DNA of 64,000 bases, taken from Caldilineae bacterium. Its GTDB lineage: Bacteria; Chloroflexota; Anaerolineae; Epilineales; Epilineaceae. Numbering within the stretch: the stretch's first letter is position 1; each line of letters begins with the position of its first letter. The translations under genes and the position numbers were made by a program. Below are positions 6,329 to 14,401 of this stretch, piece after piece. Under the pieces are notes generated by a model, which saw only the letters and a list, made by a program, of their open reading frames with translations, was not told the origin of the DNA and did no database searches. Where the stretch lies: contig JACKBJ010000010.1 of NCBI GenBank assembly GCA_020634625.1, positions 55,529-119,528 on the forward strand. Direction: 5' to 3'.

Positions 6329-8590
6329 ATGAACCAGGATCCGCGCCCCGAACGGCGCTTCAGCGTCAGCGGCATGGACTGCGCCAGCTGTGCGCGCCAG
6401 CTCGAGGCCGGCGTCGGCCGGATCGAGGGCGTCACGACCTGTGCGGTCGATTTCGGCAGCGCGACGCTGCGCGTCGAAGGCAGCGCCAGCCCCGAAGCCA
6501 TCCTGGCCCGGGCGCGCGCCTTGGGCTACGACCTGAGCGACCCGGATGGGCGCCCGCCGCAGGCCGCCCCGAAGGCCGGCCTGCTGACCTACCTGGCGGC
6601 CCGACCCGAGGCCCGGCTGGCGGCGCTGGGCCTGCCCCTGATCCTGCCCGGCCTGCTGCTGGGCGAGCTGAGCGGGCGCCATGCGCCGCTCTGGGCCGCC
6701 AGCCTGGCCCTGCTGGCGGCGGCCCTGACCGGGGCGCCGGTGCTGCGCGCCGGCTGGCGCAGCCTGCGCTTCGGCCGGGCCATCGACATGACGGTGCTGA
6801 TGAGCATCGCCGGTCTGGGCGCGGTGGCCATCGGCGCCTGGGTCGAGGCGGGCATGCTGATGAGCCTCTTCGCCGTCGGCGAGGCCCTGGAGGGCTACAC
6901 GGCCGATCGCGCGCGGCGGGCGGTGCAATCGCTGCTGACGGCCGCCCCGCGCGAGGCGACGCGCATCCGAGAGGCCGGCGCGAGCCAGGTGCGCGAGGAG
7001 ATCGTCGACATCGACCAGCTGATTCCCGGCGACTGGATCCTGGTCCATCCCGGCGGCCGGATCCCGGTCGACGGGCGGATCCGCGCCGGCGCCTCCTCGG
7101 TCGACGAGGCCGCGCTGACCGGCGAGCCGCTGCCGGTGACGCGCGCCAGCGGCGACGCGGTCCGCGCCGGCACGGTCAACGGCGAGGGCGCGCTCGAGGT
7201 CGAGGTCCTGCTGCCGGCGGCCGACAGCACCCTGGCGCGGATCGTGCGCATGGTCGAGCAGGCCCAGGCGCGGCAAGCACCCAGCCAGCGGATCATCGAC
7301 CGTTTCGCGGCGGTCTACACGCCGGCCATCGTCCTGCTGGCCGGCCTGACCGTGCTCCTCCCGCCGCTCCTCTTCGGCCAGCCGCTGCTCGACCCGCCCG
7401 AGGGCGGCCACGGCTGGCTCTACCGCGGGCTGGCCCTCCTGGTGGTCGCCTGCCCCTGCGCGCTGGTCATCGGCGCGCCGGTGGCCACCATCAGCGCCAT
7501 CGCCAACGCGGCGCGGCACGGCGTGCTCTTCAAGGGCGGCGCGGTGCTCGAGCGCCTGGCCGGCGTGCGCGCGATCGCCTTCGACAAGACCGGTACCCTG
7601 ACCCAGGGTCGGCCGGCCGTGGTGACGCTGCAGTCCCTGGCCTGTCAGCTCGGTGGCCATGCGTCCGGCTCGGACCGGGCCAGCCTGCTGCCCTGCCCGC
7701 CCTGCGACGAGATGCTCGGCCTGGCCATGGCCGTCGAGCGGCGCAGCAATCACCCCGCGGCGCGCGCGGTGGTCGCCGAGGCCCAGCGCCGCGGCGTCGA
7801 CGACCGCTACACGGCCGCCGAGCGGGTCGAGTCGCTGACCGGCCTGGGCGTTCGCGGCGCGGTGGCCGGCCAGCCGGTGGTCGTGGCCAGCCACCGCTAC
7901 TTCGACCTGCGCCTGCCGCACGATGCCGAGCACTGCGCCGCCGCCGATCGCGAGGCGCTGGAGGGCCGATCGCCGTTGTTGGTCAGCCAGGGCGAGACCT
8001 ACCTGGGCCGCATCACCGTGGCCGACCGCGTGCGCGGCTCGAGCCGCGGCGCGCTGCGGCGCTTGCGCCAGCTGGGCCTCGAGGCCCAGGTCATGCTCAC
8101 CGGCGACATCCGGGCGGGCGCCGAGCAGGTGGCCCTGGCCGTCGGCCTCGACCCGAGCCAGGTCCAGGCCGAGCTGATGCCGGGCGACAAGCTCGCCGCC
8201 ATCGAAGCCTTGCGCCGGGCCCACGGCCCGGTGGCGATGGTCGGCGACGGCATGAACGACGCGCCGGCCCTGGCCGCGGCCGACGTCGGCATCGCCGTGG
8301 CCGGCCCGGAGGGCACGGCCCAGGCCATGGAGAGCGCCGACATCACCCTGATGCAGGGGGACCTGCACCAGCTGCCCTTCGCCTTCCGCGTCGCCCGCGC
8401 GGCGCGGCGCGGCGTGATCCTGAACGTGGCCCTGGCGCTGGCCCTCAAGCTGGCCTTCATGGTCCTGGTCCTGAGCGGCCTGGGCACCATGTGGATGGCC
8501 GTCCTGGCCGACGTGGGCGGCACCGTGCTGGTGACCCTGCTGGGCATGCGCCTGCTGGGCGCCCCGCGGCCCGAACCGGCGCTGGGCTGA
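6329..8590 (+). CDS. P1B-type heavy-metal (Zn/Cd/Pb) efflux ATPase
   Basis: The protein has 753 residues. An N-terminal HMA domain carries GMDCASC with metal ligands C18 and C21. The membrane ion site is CPC at 375-377 within VVACPCALVIGAPVATISAI. Phosphorylation is at D419 in DKTGTLT. SNHPAARAVV is the nucleotide-binding SerHisPro motif, and VGDGMNDAPAL closes the P domain. The last transmembrane helix has DVGGTVLVTL, the Asp-x-Gly pattern of the Zn/Cd/Pb subgroup rather than the copper one. It should export divalent metal from the cytoplasm. An unusual Cys-containing insert (LACQLGG to LLPCPPCDEM, about 437-460) lies between the phosphorylation site and the HP motif and could be an extra metal-sensing site. 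ATG 6329 is used; TTG 6320 is less likely. Confidence 0.93.
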   Translation: MNQDPRPERRFSVSGMDCASCARQLEAGVGRIEGVTTCAVDFGSATLRVEGSASPEAILARARALGYDLSDPDGRPPQAAPKAGLLTYLAARPEARLAALGLPLILPGLLLGELSGRHAPLWAASLALLAAALTGAPVLRAGWRSLRFGRAIDMTVLMSIAGLGAVAIGAWVEAGMLMSLFAVGEALEGYTADRARRAVQSLLTAAPREATRIREAGASQVREEIVDIDQLIPGDWILVHPGGRIPVDGRIRAGASSVDEAALTGEPLPVTRASGDAVRAGTVNGEGALEVEVLLPAADSTLARIVRMVEQAQARQAPSQRIIDRFAAVYTPAIVLLAGLTVLLPPLLFGQPLLDPPEGGHGWLYRGLALLVVACPCALVIGAPVATISAIANAARHGVLFKGGAVLERLAGVRAIAFDKTGTLTQGRPAVVTLQSLACQLGGHASGSDRASLLPCPPCDEMLGLAMAVERRSNHPAARAVVAEAQRRGVDDRYTAAERVESLTGLGVRGAVAGQPVVVASHRYFDLRLPHDAEHCAAADREALEGRSPLLVSQGETYLGRITVADRVRGSSRGALRRLRQLGLEAQVMLTGDIRAGAEQVALAVGLDPSQVQAELMPGDKLAAIEALRRAHGPVAMVGDGMNDAPALAAADVGIAVAGPEGTAQAMESADITLMQGDLHQLPFAFRVARAARRGVILNVALALALKLAFMVLVLSGLGTMWMAVLADVGGTVLVTLLGMRLLGAPRPEPALG

Positions 8591-8644
8591 TCGCCGTCCC
8601 GGGCGCCGGTTCCCGGATCGTCAGCCGATGGTCGGCTTCGCGCC

Positions 8645-8673
8645 TTGCCAAGCGCCCGGCCATCGGTTAGACT
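8645..8673 (+). promoter_or_regulatory. Promoter upstream of the M20 peptidase-sigma-DUF5667 operon
   Basis: TTGCCA (8645-8650) and TAGACT (8668-8673) are separated by 17 bp. The transcript would start near 8680 and have a leader of about 170 nt before ATG 8850. The leader holds no obvious ORF or riboswitch motif. Confidence 0.55.
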
Positions 8674-8849
8674 GGCTGAGCCTCGCGTGCTCCTTCCCAA
8701 GCGATGCGGGGTGTTTGTTTGGACATTGTCGCATACCGTTTCGCCTCGGTCTTGCGTCATCCCTGGATGACGCGGCCCCTTGCGGGTGGAGCGGTCGGTC
8801 GCTCACAATCCATCCTGGTCACCCACAGCACGGGAAAGGTCCCTGTCCG

Positions 8850-10046
8850 ATGCTGGAAACGCGCCTTCGCGAGGCCTCCAACGGCTTTGCGGATGCTGTC
8901 GTCAACTTCTGCCAACGCTTGATCCGCACGCCGAGCCCACCGGGCGAGGAGGGTCGGATCGCCGCGCTGGTGGCGGGCGAGATGCGCCGCCTGGGCTATG
9001 ACGCGGTCGAGACCGACGCGGCGGGCAACGTGATCGGCCAGATCCGCGGCAGCGGCGGTCGCAGCCTGATGCTCAACACCCATCTCGACCATGTCGACGT
9101 CGGCGACCCCGAGCGCTGGGCTTCGCCGCCCTTCGACGGCGCCATCGTCGATGGCGCGATCTGGGGCCGCGGTGCGATGGACATCAAGGGCCCCCTGGCC
9201 TGCCAGGTCTACGCGCCGGCCGTCCTGCGCGCAGCCGGCATCGTCCCGCCCGGCGATCTCTACGTGACGGCGACCGTCATGGAGGAGGTCGGCGGCATCG
9301 GCGCGCAGCTCCTGGCGCGCGAGCTGGCGCCCGACCTGGCCGTGGTCGGCGAGGCGAGCCGTTGCCAGGTCGCCCGCGGCCATCGGGGACGGGTCGAGAT
9401 CGAGGTCCGCTTCACCGGCCGCGGCGGCCACGCCAGCATGCCGCGGGAGCTGGCCAACCCGCACTACGCGGCGGCCCGCCTGCTGGCCGCCGTCGAGGGC
9501 CTCGAGATGGTCGACAGCGACGGGCTCGGGCCGGCGACGGTCTCGCCGACGCTCTACCGCAGCGACCAGAGCAGCCGCAACGTGACGCCGGAGCAGGTGC
9601 TGCTGGTGCTCGACTGGCGCACCGTGCCCGACGAAGGGCCCGAGCAGGTGCTCGGACGGGTCGCGCGGCTGGCCGAGGCGGCCTGCGGCGAGGGCATCTC
9701 GGTGGAGGTCGGCATCCCGCAGACCGCCTGGCGCACCTACACCGGGCTCGCGCACCCGATGCCGGCGATCTTCCCGGCCTTCGAGCTGCCCGAGACCCAG
9801 GTCCTGGTGCAGGCGGCGCGCGAAGCCCTCGAAACCATCTACAATGAAGCCGTGCCCGTTCGCGTCTGGCGCTTCGCGACCGACGGCGGGCACTTCATGG
9901 CGGCCGGCATCCCGACGGTCGGCTTCGGTCCCGGTGACGATCGCCTGGCGCACACCACCGAGGAGCGGATCGGCCTCGTTGAGCTGGCGCGCGGGCTTCT
10001 CGGCAACGCCGCGTTGTGCGCGCGGCTAGGGGAGGTAGCAATTTGA
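8850..10046 (+). CDS. M20-family metallopeptidase/deacylase
   Basis: This 398-residue protein shows the two-zinc M20/ArgE/DapE signature: LNTHLDHVDVGD (first His-x-Asp), GRGAMDIKGPL (bridging Asp), MEEVGGIG (general-base and metal Glu) and GFGPGDDRLAHTTEE (last His ligand). A lid/dimerisation domain with GRGGHASMPRELANPHYAA lies between. Members hydrolyse dipeptides, N-acyl amino acids or carbamoyl compounds. It resembles the YgeY-type hydrolases, but the substrate cannot be named. ATG 8850 follows GGGAAAGG at 8832-8839; the reading frame upstream to 8628 lacks family similarity. Its stop overlaps the TTG start of the sigma factor (ATTTGA at 10041-10046), so the two are translationally coupled. 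Confidence 0.88.
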   Translation: MLETRLREASNGFADAVVNFCQRLIRTPSPPGEEGRIAALVAGEMRRLGYDAVETDAAGNVIGQIRGSGGRSLMLNTHLDHVDVGDPERWASPPFDGAIVDGAIWGRGAMDIKGPLACQVYAPAVLRAAGIVPPGDLYVTATVMEEVGGIGAQLLARELAPDLAVVGEASRCQVARGHRGRVEIEVRFTGRGGHASMPRELANPHYAAARLLAAVEGLEMVDSDGLGPATVSPTLYRSDQSSRNVTPEQVLLVLDWRTVPDEGPEQVLGRVARLAEAACGEGISVEVGIPQTAWRTYTGLAHPMPAIFPAFELPETQVLVQAAREALETIYNEAVPVRVWRFATDGGHFMAAGIPTVGFGPGDDRLAHTTEERIGLVELARGLLGNAALCARLGEVAI

Positions 10047-10690
10047 GCAGCCTGGAGAGCCTTCGTAACGCTTCGACCGGCTCGCGCGTTATCGCGGTCG
10101 CTTCCGACGATCCGGAGGTGGCCGGCCTGGACGCCGAGCGCTTGCTCGCATCGCGAGCATCGCAGGGTGACCGCGAGGCCTACGCCGAACTCTACCAACG
10201 CTACGTCGACAAGATCTATCGCTACATCTACTACAAGGTCGGCCGACGCGACGAGACCGAGGACCTGACCAGCCAGACCTTCATGAAGGCCTGGGACGCC
10301 ATCGGCGACTACGAATGGCGCAACCATCCCTTCGGCGCCTGGCTGTTCCGGATCGCGCACAACCTGGTGGTGGACTACCACCGGGCGCGACGCGACAACG
10401 TCTCGCTGACCGACGCCACGCCGCAGCTGGAGCAGCGCGCCAGCCGCGACGACCTGAGGCCCGAGCGGGTGTTGGGCGAGATGATCACGATGGACCGTGT
10501 CCGCCACGCCATCGGCCGACTGACCGAGGAGCAGCAGCAGGTCTTGATCCTGCGCTTCTTCGAGGGCCTGTCGACCGGCGAGGTGGCCGACCTGATGGGC
10601 AAACGCCGCGGCGCCATCCGCGGCCTGCAGTTCCGGGCGCTCTCCGCCCTCCGAGACCTCCTACACCGGGAACACGACGCACTGACATGA
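10043..10690 (+). CDS. RNA polymerase ECF-type sigma factor
   Basis: This 215-residue protein has region 2 (AYAELYQRYVDKIYRYIYY, then DETEDLTSQTFMKAWDAI) and region 4 (RHAIGRLTEEQQQVLILRFF, then STGEVADLMGKRRGAIRGLQ). There is no region 1 or 3, as expected for the ECF class. TTG 10043 is chosen: GGGGAGG (10029-10035) lies 7 nt upstream, and the codon overlaps the peptidase stop. A GTG at 10016 would give nine extra residues without a Shine-Dalgarno. Region 2 starts about 50 residues in, after a Ser-rich N-terminus. The ATGA overlap with the next gene implies balanced synthesis with its likely membrane regulator. Confidence 0.92.
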   Translation: MSSLESLRNASTGSRVIAVASDDPEVAGLDAERLLASRASQGDREAYAELYQRYVDKIYRYIYYKVGRRDETEDLTSQTFMKAWDAIGDYEWRNHPFGAWLFRIAHNLVVDYHRARRDNVSLTDATPQLEQRASRDDLRPERVLGEMITMDRVRHAIGRLTEEQQQVLILRFFEGLSTGEVADLMGKRRGAIRGLQFRALSALRDLLHREHDALT

Positions 10691-12753
10691 ACCGCACCGA
10701 CCGTCACGCGCAGGCGCTGGACGCCTGCCTGGAGCAGATCGAGCGCCACGGCCTCTCGGCCGAGGCCGCCCTCGACGCCTGCTCGCTGACGGTGGAGCCG
10801 CCGGCCGAGCTGGCCGAGCTGATCGGCCTGGCCACCGGGCTGCGGCAGCTGCCGCCGGCCCCCGGGCCGGCGCCCGACTTCGTCGCCCAGCTGGCCGAAG
10901 CCCTGCGGCTCGCCCCGCCTCCCGCCTGCCTGGCCCCCAGCGAAGCCGACATCGCCGCGCTCGAGGCGCGCCTGGTCGAGGTCGCCGCCGCTGCCCGGGC
11001 CGCCGACGCTCCAATCCTCGCGACCGCCACCGAGGCGACGCTGGACGCCATGGCCACCGATACCGCGGCCGAGAGCGCGCAGCTGCCCGGCCTGAGCCAG
11101 CTGGCGGCGGCCCTGGCCGGCCTGCCCAAGGCCGAGAATCCCAGCGACGCCTTCGTCGGCCGCCTGGCGCGCACGCTGGCCAGCGCGCCCCCGCCGGCCG
11201 GGATGGCCGGCGAACCGATGGCCGAAGCGCTCGCGGCCGGCGAAACGACCGTCTCGGTGGTGCACGCCCTCGAGACCGGCTTGGAGGCCCTGCGGCAGGA
11301 AGGCCTGGGCGCCGCGATCGAGACCCAGGACCCGCGCCTGGCCGGCGAGCTGGCGCCGCTGCTGGCGCTGGCCGGCGCGCTGCGCGACATGCCGGCCCCC
11401 CCGCGCCCGGGCGACCGCTTCCGGGACCAGCTGGCCGAGCAGCTGGCCAACGCGCCCGAGCCGAGCGCCCTGGCCCGACGCCGTGCCGAGCGCGCCAGCA
11501 TGGGCTTCCTGCATCGCCTCTGGCGCAGCACGGCCTTCGCGGCGGCGGCCGCCGCCACCGTCATCCTGTTCATGGCGGCCGGGGTCACCTACGCTTCGGC
11601 CAACGCCCTGCCGGGCGACCTGCTCTATCCGGTCAAGCGCGCGGCCGAGTCGGCCCGCCTCTGGCTGGCCAGCGACGACGCGCAGGTCAACCTGCACCTG
11701 GGCCTGGCCGATCGACGCCTGGCCGAAGCGCTGGCGGTGCCGGCGACGGCCGGCCAGCGTCTGGCCGAGTTCAACCGCGAGGTCACCGAGGCCCTGGTCG
11801 TGGCCGACGCCACCATGAGCGCTGGCCTGCCACGCGAACGCGTGGCGGCACCGCTCCTGACCTGGCTCACCGGCGCCCGCGGCCGTCTGATCGACGGCCG
11901 GCCGCTGCTGCCGCCGATGGCCTGGCGCGCCTCGCTGGCGCTGATCGACGAAGCCATCCTGGCGCTGCAGAGCGGCCAGCCCTTGTCCTCGGCCCCGGTG
12001 CCCCGGCTCTTCAGCCTCTCGGATCGCCTGCTGCTGGCCTCGGCCGGTCCCAGGGATCTCGGGCTGCGCGAACGGCCGGTCGCCCGTCCGCTGCCGGCCC
12101 AGCCGGTCGCGCTGGCCGCGTCGGCCCGAGCCGCGGCCCCGCGCCCGGCGCCGATCCAGGCCCAGCCCGGCGCGCCGCCCGGCGCCCGGGATCCGGAGCC
12201 GGCCCCGCCCGGCCGCTCGGACAGGCCCCGGCAACCCCGAAACGACCCCGCCCCGGCGGGGCCTTCGCCGGTCGAGCACGCCAGCAACCCGGCGCCGCCC
12301 ACCCTGCCGGCCCTGATCCTGCCGACGCCGACCGCGGCGCCGACCCGCACCGCCCTGCCGACGACGCCGTCCGAGCCGACGGCCAGCCCGACGGCGCTGC
12401 CCTCGCCCACGCTGCTGCCCGCCAGCCCGCCCGAGATCGTCGAGATCGGCTGCACGCCGCGCAAGATCTTCGAGGCCGGCGAGGCCGGCTGCTCGGTCGA
12501 AGCGCGCGATCCGGACGCGCCGGACGGCGCCGGCCTGACCTACCGCTGGTGGGTCCTGCCGACCCAAGGCATCATGCTCAAGTCCGACCAGCCGATCGCG
12601 ACCTACGTGGCCAGCTTCAACGGCTCGGGCCTGGGCGGCAAGGAGACGGTGATCATCAGCGTCGAGATCACCGACGCCGACGGCCTGACGGTCATCGGCG
12701 AGACGACCGTCGAGGTCCTGCCCTCGGGCCAGCAGCAAGGGGCGCGCCACTAG
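10687..12753 (+). CDS. DUF5667-type membrane protein, probable regulator of the upstream sigma factor
   Basis: The protein has 688 residues. Residues 1-270 are cytoplasmic and contain three related Leu/Ala/Pro-rich helical segments, such as LRQLPPAPGPAPDFVAQLAE and LRDMPAPPRPGDRFRDQLAE. One membrane span lies near 283-305 (FAAAAAATVILFMAAGVTYA). Directly after it comes the DUF5667 signature NALPGDLLYPVKRAAESARL, then LHLGLADRRLAEAL. A Pro/Ala/Thr-rich extracytoplasmic linker (about 475-578) leads to an Ig-like C-terminus with TYRWWVLPTQG. ATG 10687 overlaps the sigma stop as ATGA. A sigma gene followed by a DUF5667 membrane protein is common in Chloroflexota and Actinobacteria. An anti-sigma or signal-receiving role is inferred from that context only; no classical zinc anti-sigma motif is visible. 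Confidence 0.8.
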   Translation: MNRTDRHAQALDACLEQIERHGLSAEAALDACSLTVEPPAELAELIGLATGLRQLPPAPGPAPDFVAQLAEALRLAPPPACLAPSEADIAALEARLVEVAAAARAADAPILATATEATLDAMATDTAAESAQLPGLSQLAAALAGLPKAENPSDAFVGRLARTLASAPPPAGMAGEPMAEALAAGETTVSVVHALETGLEALRQEGLGAAIETQDPRLAGELAPLLALAGALRDMPAPPRPGDRFRDQLAEQLANAPEPSALARRRAERASMGFLHRLWRSTAFAAAAAATVILFMAAGVTYASANALPGDLLYPVKRAAESARLWLASDDAQVNLHLGLADRRLAEALAVPATAGQRLAEFNREVTEALVVADATMSAGLPRERVAAPLLTWLTGARGRLIDGRPLLPPMAWRASLALIDEAILALQSGQPLSSAPVPRLFSLSDRLLLASAGPRDLGLRERPVARPLPAQPVALAASARAAAPRPAPIQAQPGAPPGARDPEPAPPGRSDRPRQPRNDPAPAGPSPVEHASNPAPPTLPALILPTPTAAPTRTALPTTPSEPTASPTALPSPTLLPASPPEIVEIGCTPRKIFEAGEAGCSVEARDPDAPDGAGLTYRWWVLPTQGIMLKSDQPIATYVASFNGSGLGGKETVIISVEITDADGLTVIGETTVEVLPSGQQQGARH

Positions 12754-12764
12754 CCCCGCCGTTT

Positions 12765-12785
12765 GCCGGCCGCATCGCGGCCGGC
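12765..12785 (+). terminator. Terminator hairpin after the sigma/DUF5667 operon
   Basis: GCCGGCCGC pairs with GCGGCCGGC around the loop ATC (9-bp perfect stem). It starts 12 nt after the stop codon and is followed by CTTCCTT. Confidence 0.7.
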
Positions 12786-12942
12786 CTTCCTTCGATCCGC
12801 AGCCCCTGCCCTCCAAACTGTGCGTATCGTTCGGCGTCCGAAATCAGTTAAGCCTGTCACAACGCCAAACGATGAACCGCCGCCCGTCCACCGGCCGCCC
12901 CACCGGCCCCGGACCCCGCCTTGGCGGCGCGAGGAGAGAGGC

Positions 12943-14343
12943 ATGAGCCGTCCGATCACCCCATCGCGGACCGCGCGCATCGCGGCCGGCCTCGGCTGGC
13001 TGTTCCTGCTGGCGGCCGCGATGACCTGGGGCAACCAGCAGGCCGCCGCCGCGCCCGCCGAGGAGCGGCCCGACGACACGATCCTCAACGACGAGATCTT
13101 CTACGGTCGGCTGCAGAACGGCCGGCCGGGCTGCGCCGGAGCCGAGGACGCGTTGCTGGTCTTCTGCGACGGCGCCGAGACCCTGTCGGTCCAGAGCCTG
13201 CCCGGCGTCAACCTGCGCACGCTCTTCGGCCAGAGCGTCGCCATCCGCGGCAACCTGCTCGAATGCGGCAACGGCGAGCGCTACATCGCGCTCAACAGCA
13301 TCGAACCGACCCGGCGCTGCGAGCCGCAGGCGACGGTCGAGCCGCCCCAGCCCAACCTGGCCCTGCACGCGCCGGTGGTGGCCAACACCCACATCGAACC
13401 CAACCTGGCGCAGAACGCCACCGACGGCGACCTGCTGAGCTACTGGTACGCGCCGGGCCGGGACGCCTGGATCTACCTGGACCTGGGTCCGAACATCGAC
13501 CCGGATGGCGATGGCGAGCCGGCGGCGACGACCTTCAACGAGGCGCGTCTGGTCTGGGGCGAGCGCTACGCGGTGCAGTACGGCATCTACGTCTTCGACC
13601 CCGTCGAGGGCCGCTGGGTGCGCATCTATCAGAAGAGCGACGGCTCCATGGACGAGACCATCAGCTTCCCGCGCGCCCTGGGTCGCTACGTGCTGCTGCA
13701 GCTGGCCCGATCCAGCGCGCCGGAGGGCGGCTACGCGCTGCGCGAGGTCGAGCTCTACGGCATCGACACCCCCAACCTGACCCTGGGTAGCCAGAGCAAC
13801 GCCTCCAGCGCCCAGGCCGGCATGCCGGCCTGGCAGGCCGTCGACGGAAACGAGCGCACGGCCTGGGCCTCGGAGTCGGGCGATCTCACGCCTTGGATCT
13901 ACGCCCGCATCCCCTCCGGCGCCGCCTTGACCGAGTTCCGCCTGCTCTGGGACCAGGCCGCCATGCCGGCCATGTTCCGGGTCGGCTTCTACCAGGACGG
14001 CGAGATCAAGATCTGGTCGCAGCGCTTCCAGTCGACCAACGCCAGCCAGCGCCTGGCCTGGGGCCAGCCGATCGAATGCGAGGCGTTCTACGTCTACGTC
14101 GAGCAGACCGGGGCGGCCGGCTTCGTTCAGCTGCAGGAGCTGGCGCTCTACGGCCCGGCCGGCGGTCGTCCGCTGGGCAGCGGCCTGGATCGCGCCGAGG
14201 CCGAGCGTTTCGGCTGGCCCGGCTTGATCCCCCGGCTCATGCTCGGGCTGCGCCAGGTGTCGGAGCGCCCCGGCGCCTGGCCGGGTCGGATCCCGGCCCC
14301 AATCCCGGCCGACGCGGCAGCCTGGCCCGACCCGCGCGACTGA
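12943..14343 (+). CDS. Secreted protein with two discoidin (F5/8 type C)-like domains
   Basis: This 466-residue protein starts at ATG 12943 after GAGGAGAGAG, with a signal peptide (about 1-37, hydrophobic core AAGLGWLFLLAAAMTW, then AAAAPAEE). A small Cys-containing domain (40-125) is followed by two galactose-binding-like domains. The first opens NLALHAPVVANTHIEPN and includes ATDGDLLSYWYAPG. The second opens NLTLGSQSNASSAQ and includes AVDGNERTAWASESGD. Each has the 'DG---T-W' pattern typical of discoidin folds that bind sugars or lipids at surfaces. No catalytic domain is seen, so a binding or adhesion role is likely. It is convergent with the BNR-repeat gene to its right. Confidence 0.72.
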   Translation: MSRPITPSRTARIAAGLGWLFLLAAAMTWGNQQAAAAPAEERPDDTILNDEIFYGRLQNGRPGCAGAEDALLVFCDGAETLSVQSLPGVNLRTLFGQSVAIRGNLLECGNGERYIALNSIEPTRRCEPQATVEPPQPNLALHAPVVANTHIEPNLAQNATDGDLLSYWYAPGRDAWIYLDLGPNIDPDGDGEPAATTFNEARLVWGERYAVQYGIYVFDPVEGRWVRIYQKSDGSMDETISFPRALGRYVLLQLARSSAPEGGYALREVELYGIDTPNLTLGSQSNASSAQAGMPAWQAVDGNERTAWASESGDLTPWIYARIPSGAALTEFRLLWDQAAMPAMFRVGFYQDGEIKIWSQRFQSTNASQRLAWGQPIECEAFYVYVEQTGAAGFVQLQELALYGPAGGRPLGSGLDRAEAERFGWPGLIPRLMLGLRQVSERPGAWPGRIPAPIPADAAAWPDPRD

Positions 14344-14401
14344 CGCGCGCGCCGCGCATGGGGCGCCGGCGCGAGACCGCCTGCCGCCGAGCCCGGCCGC
14401 G

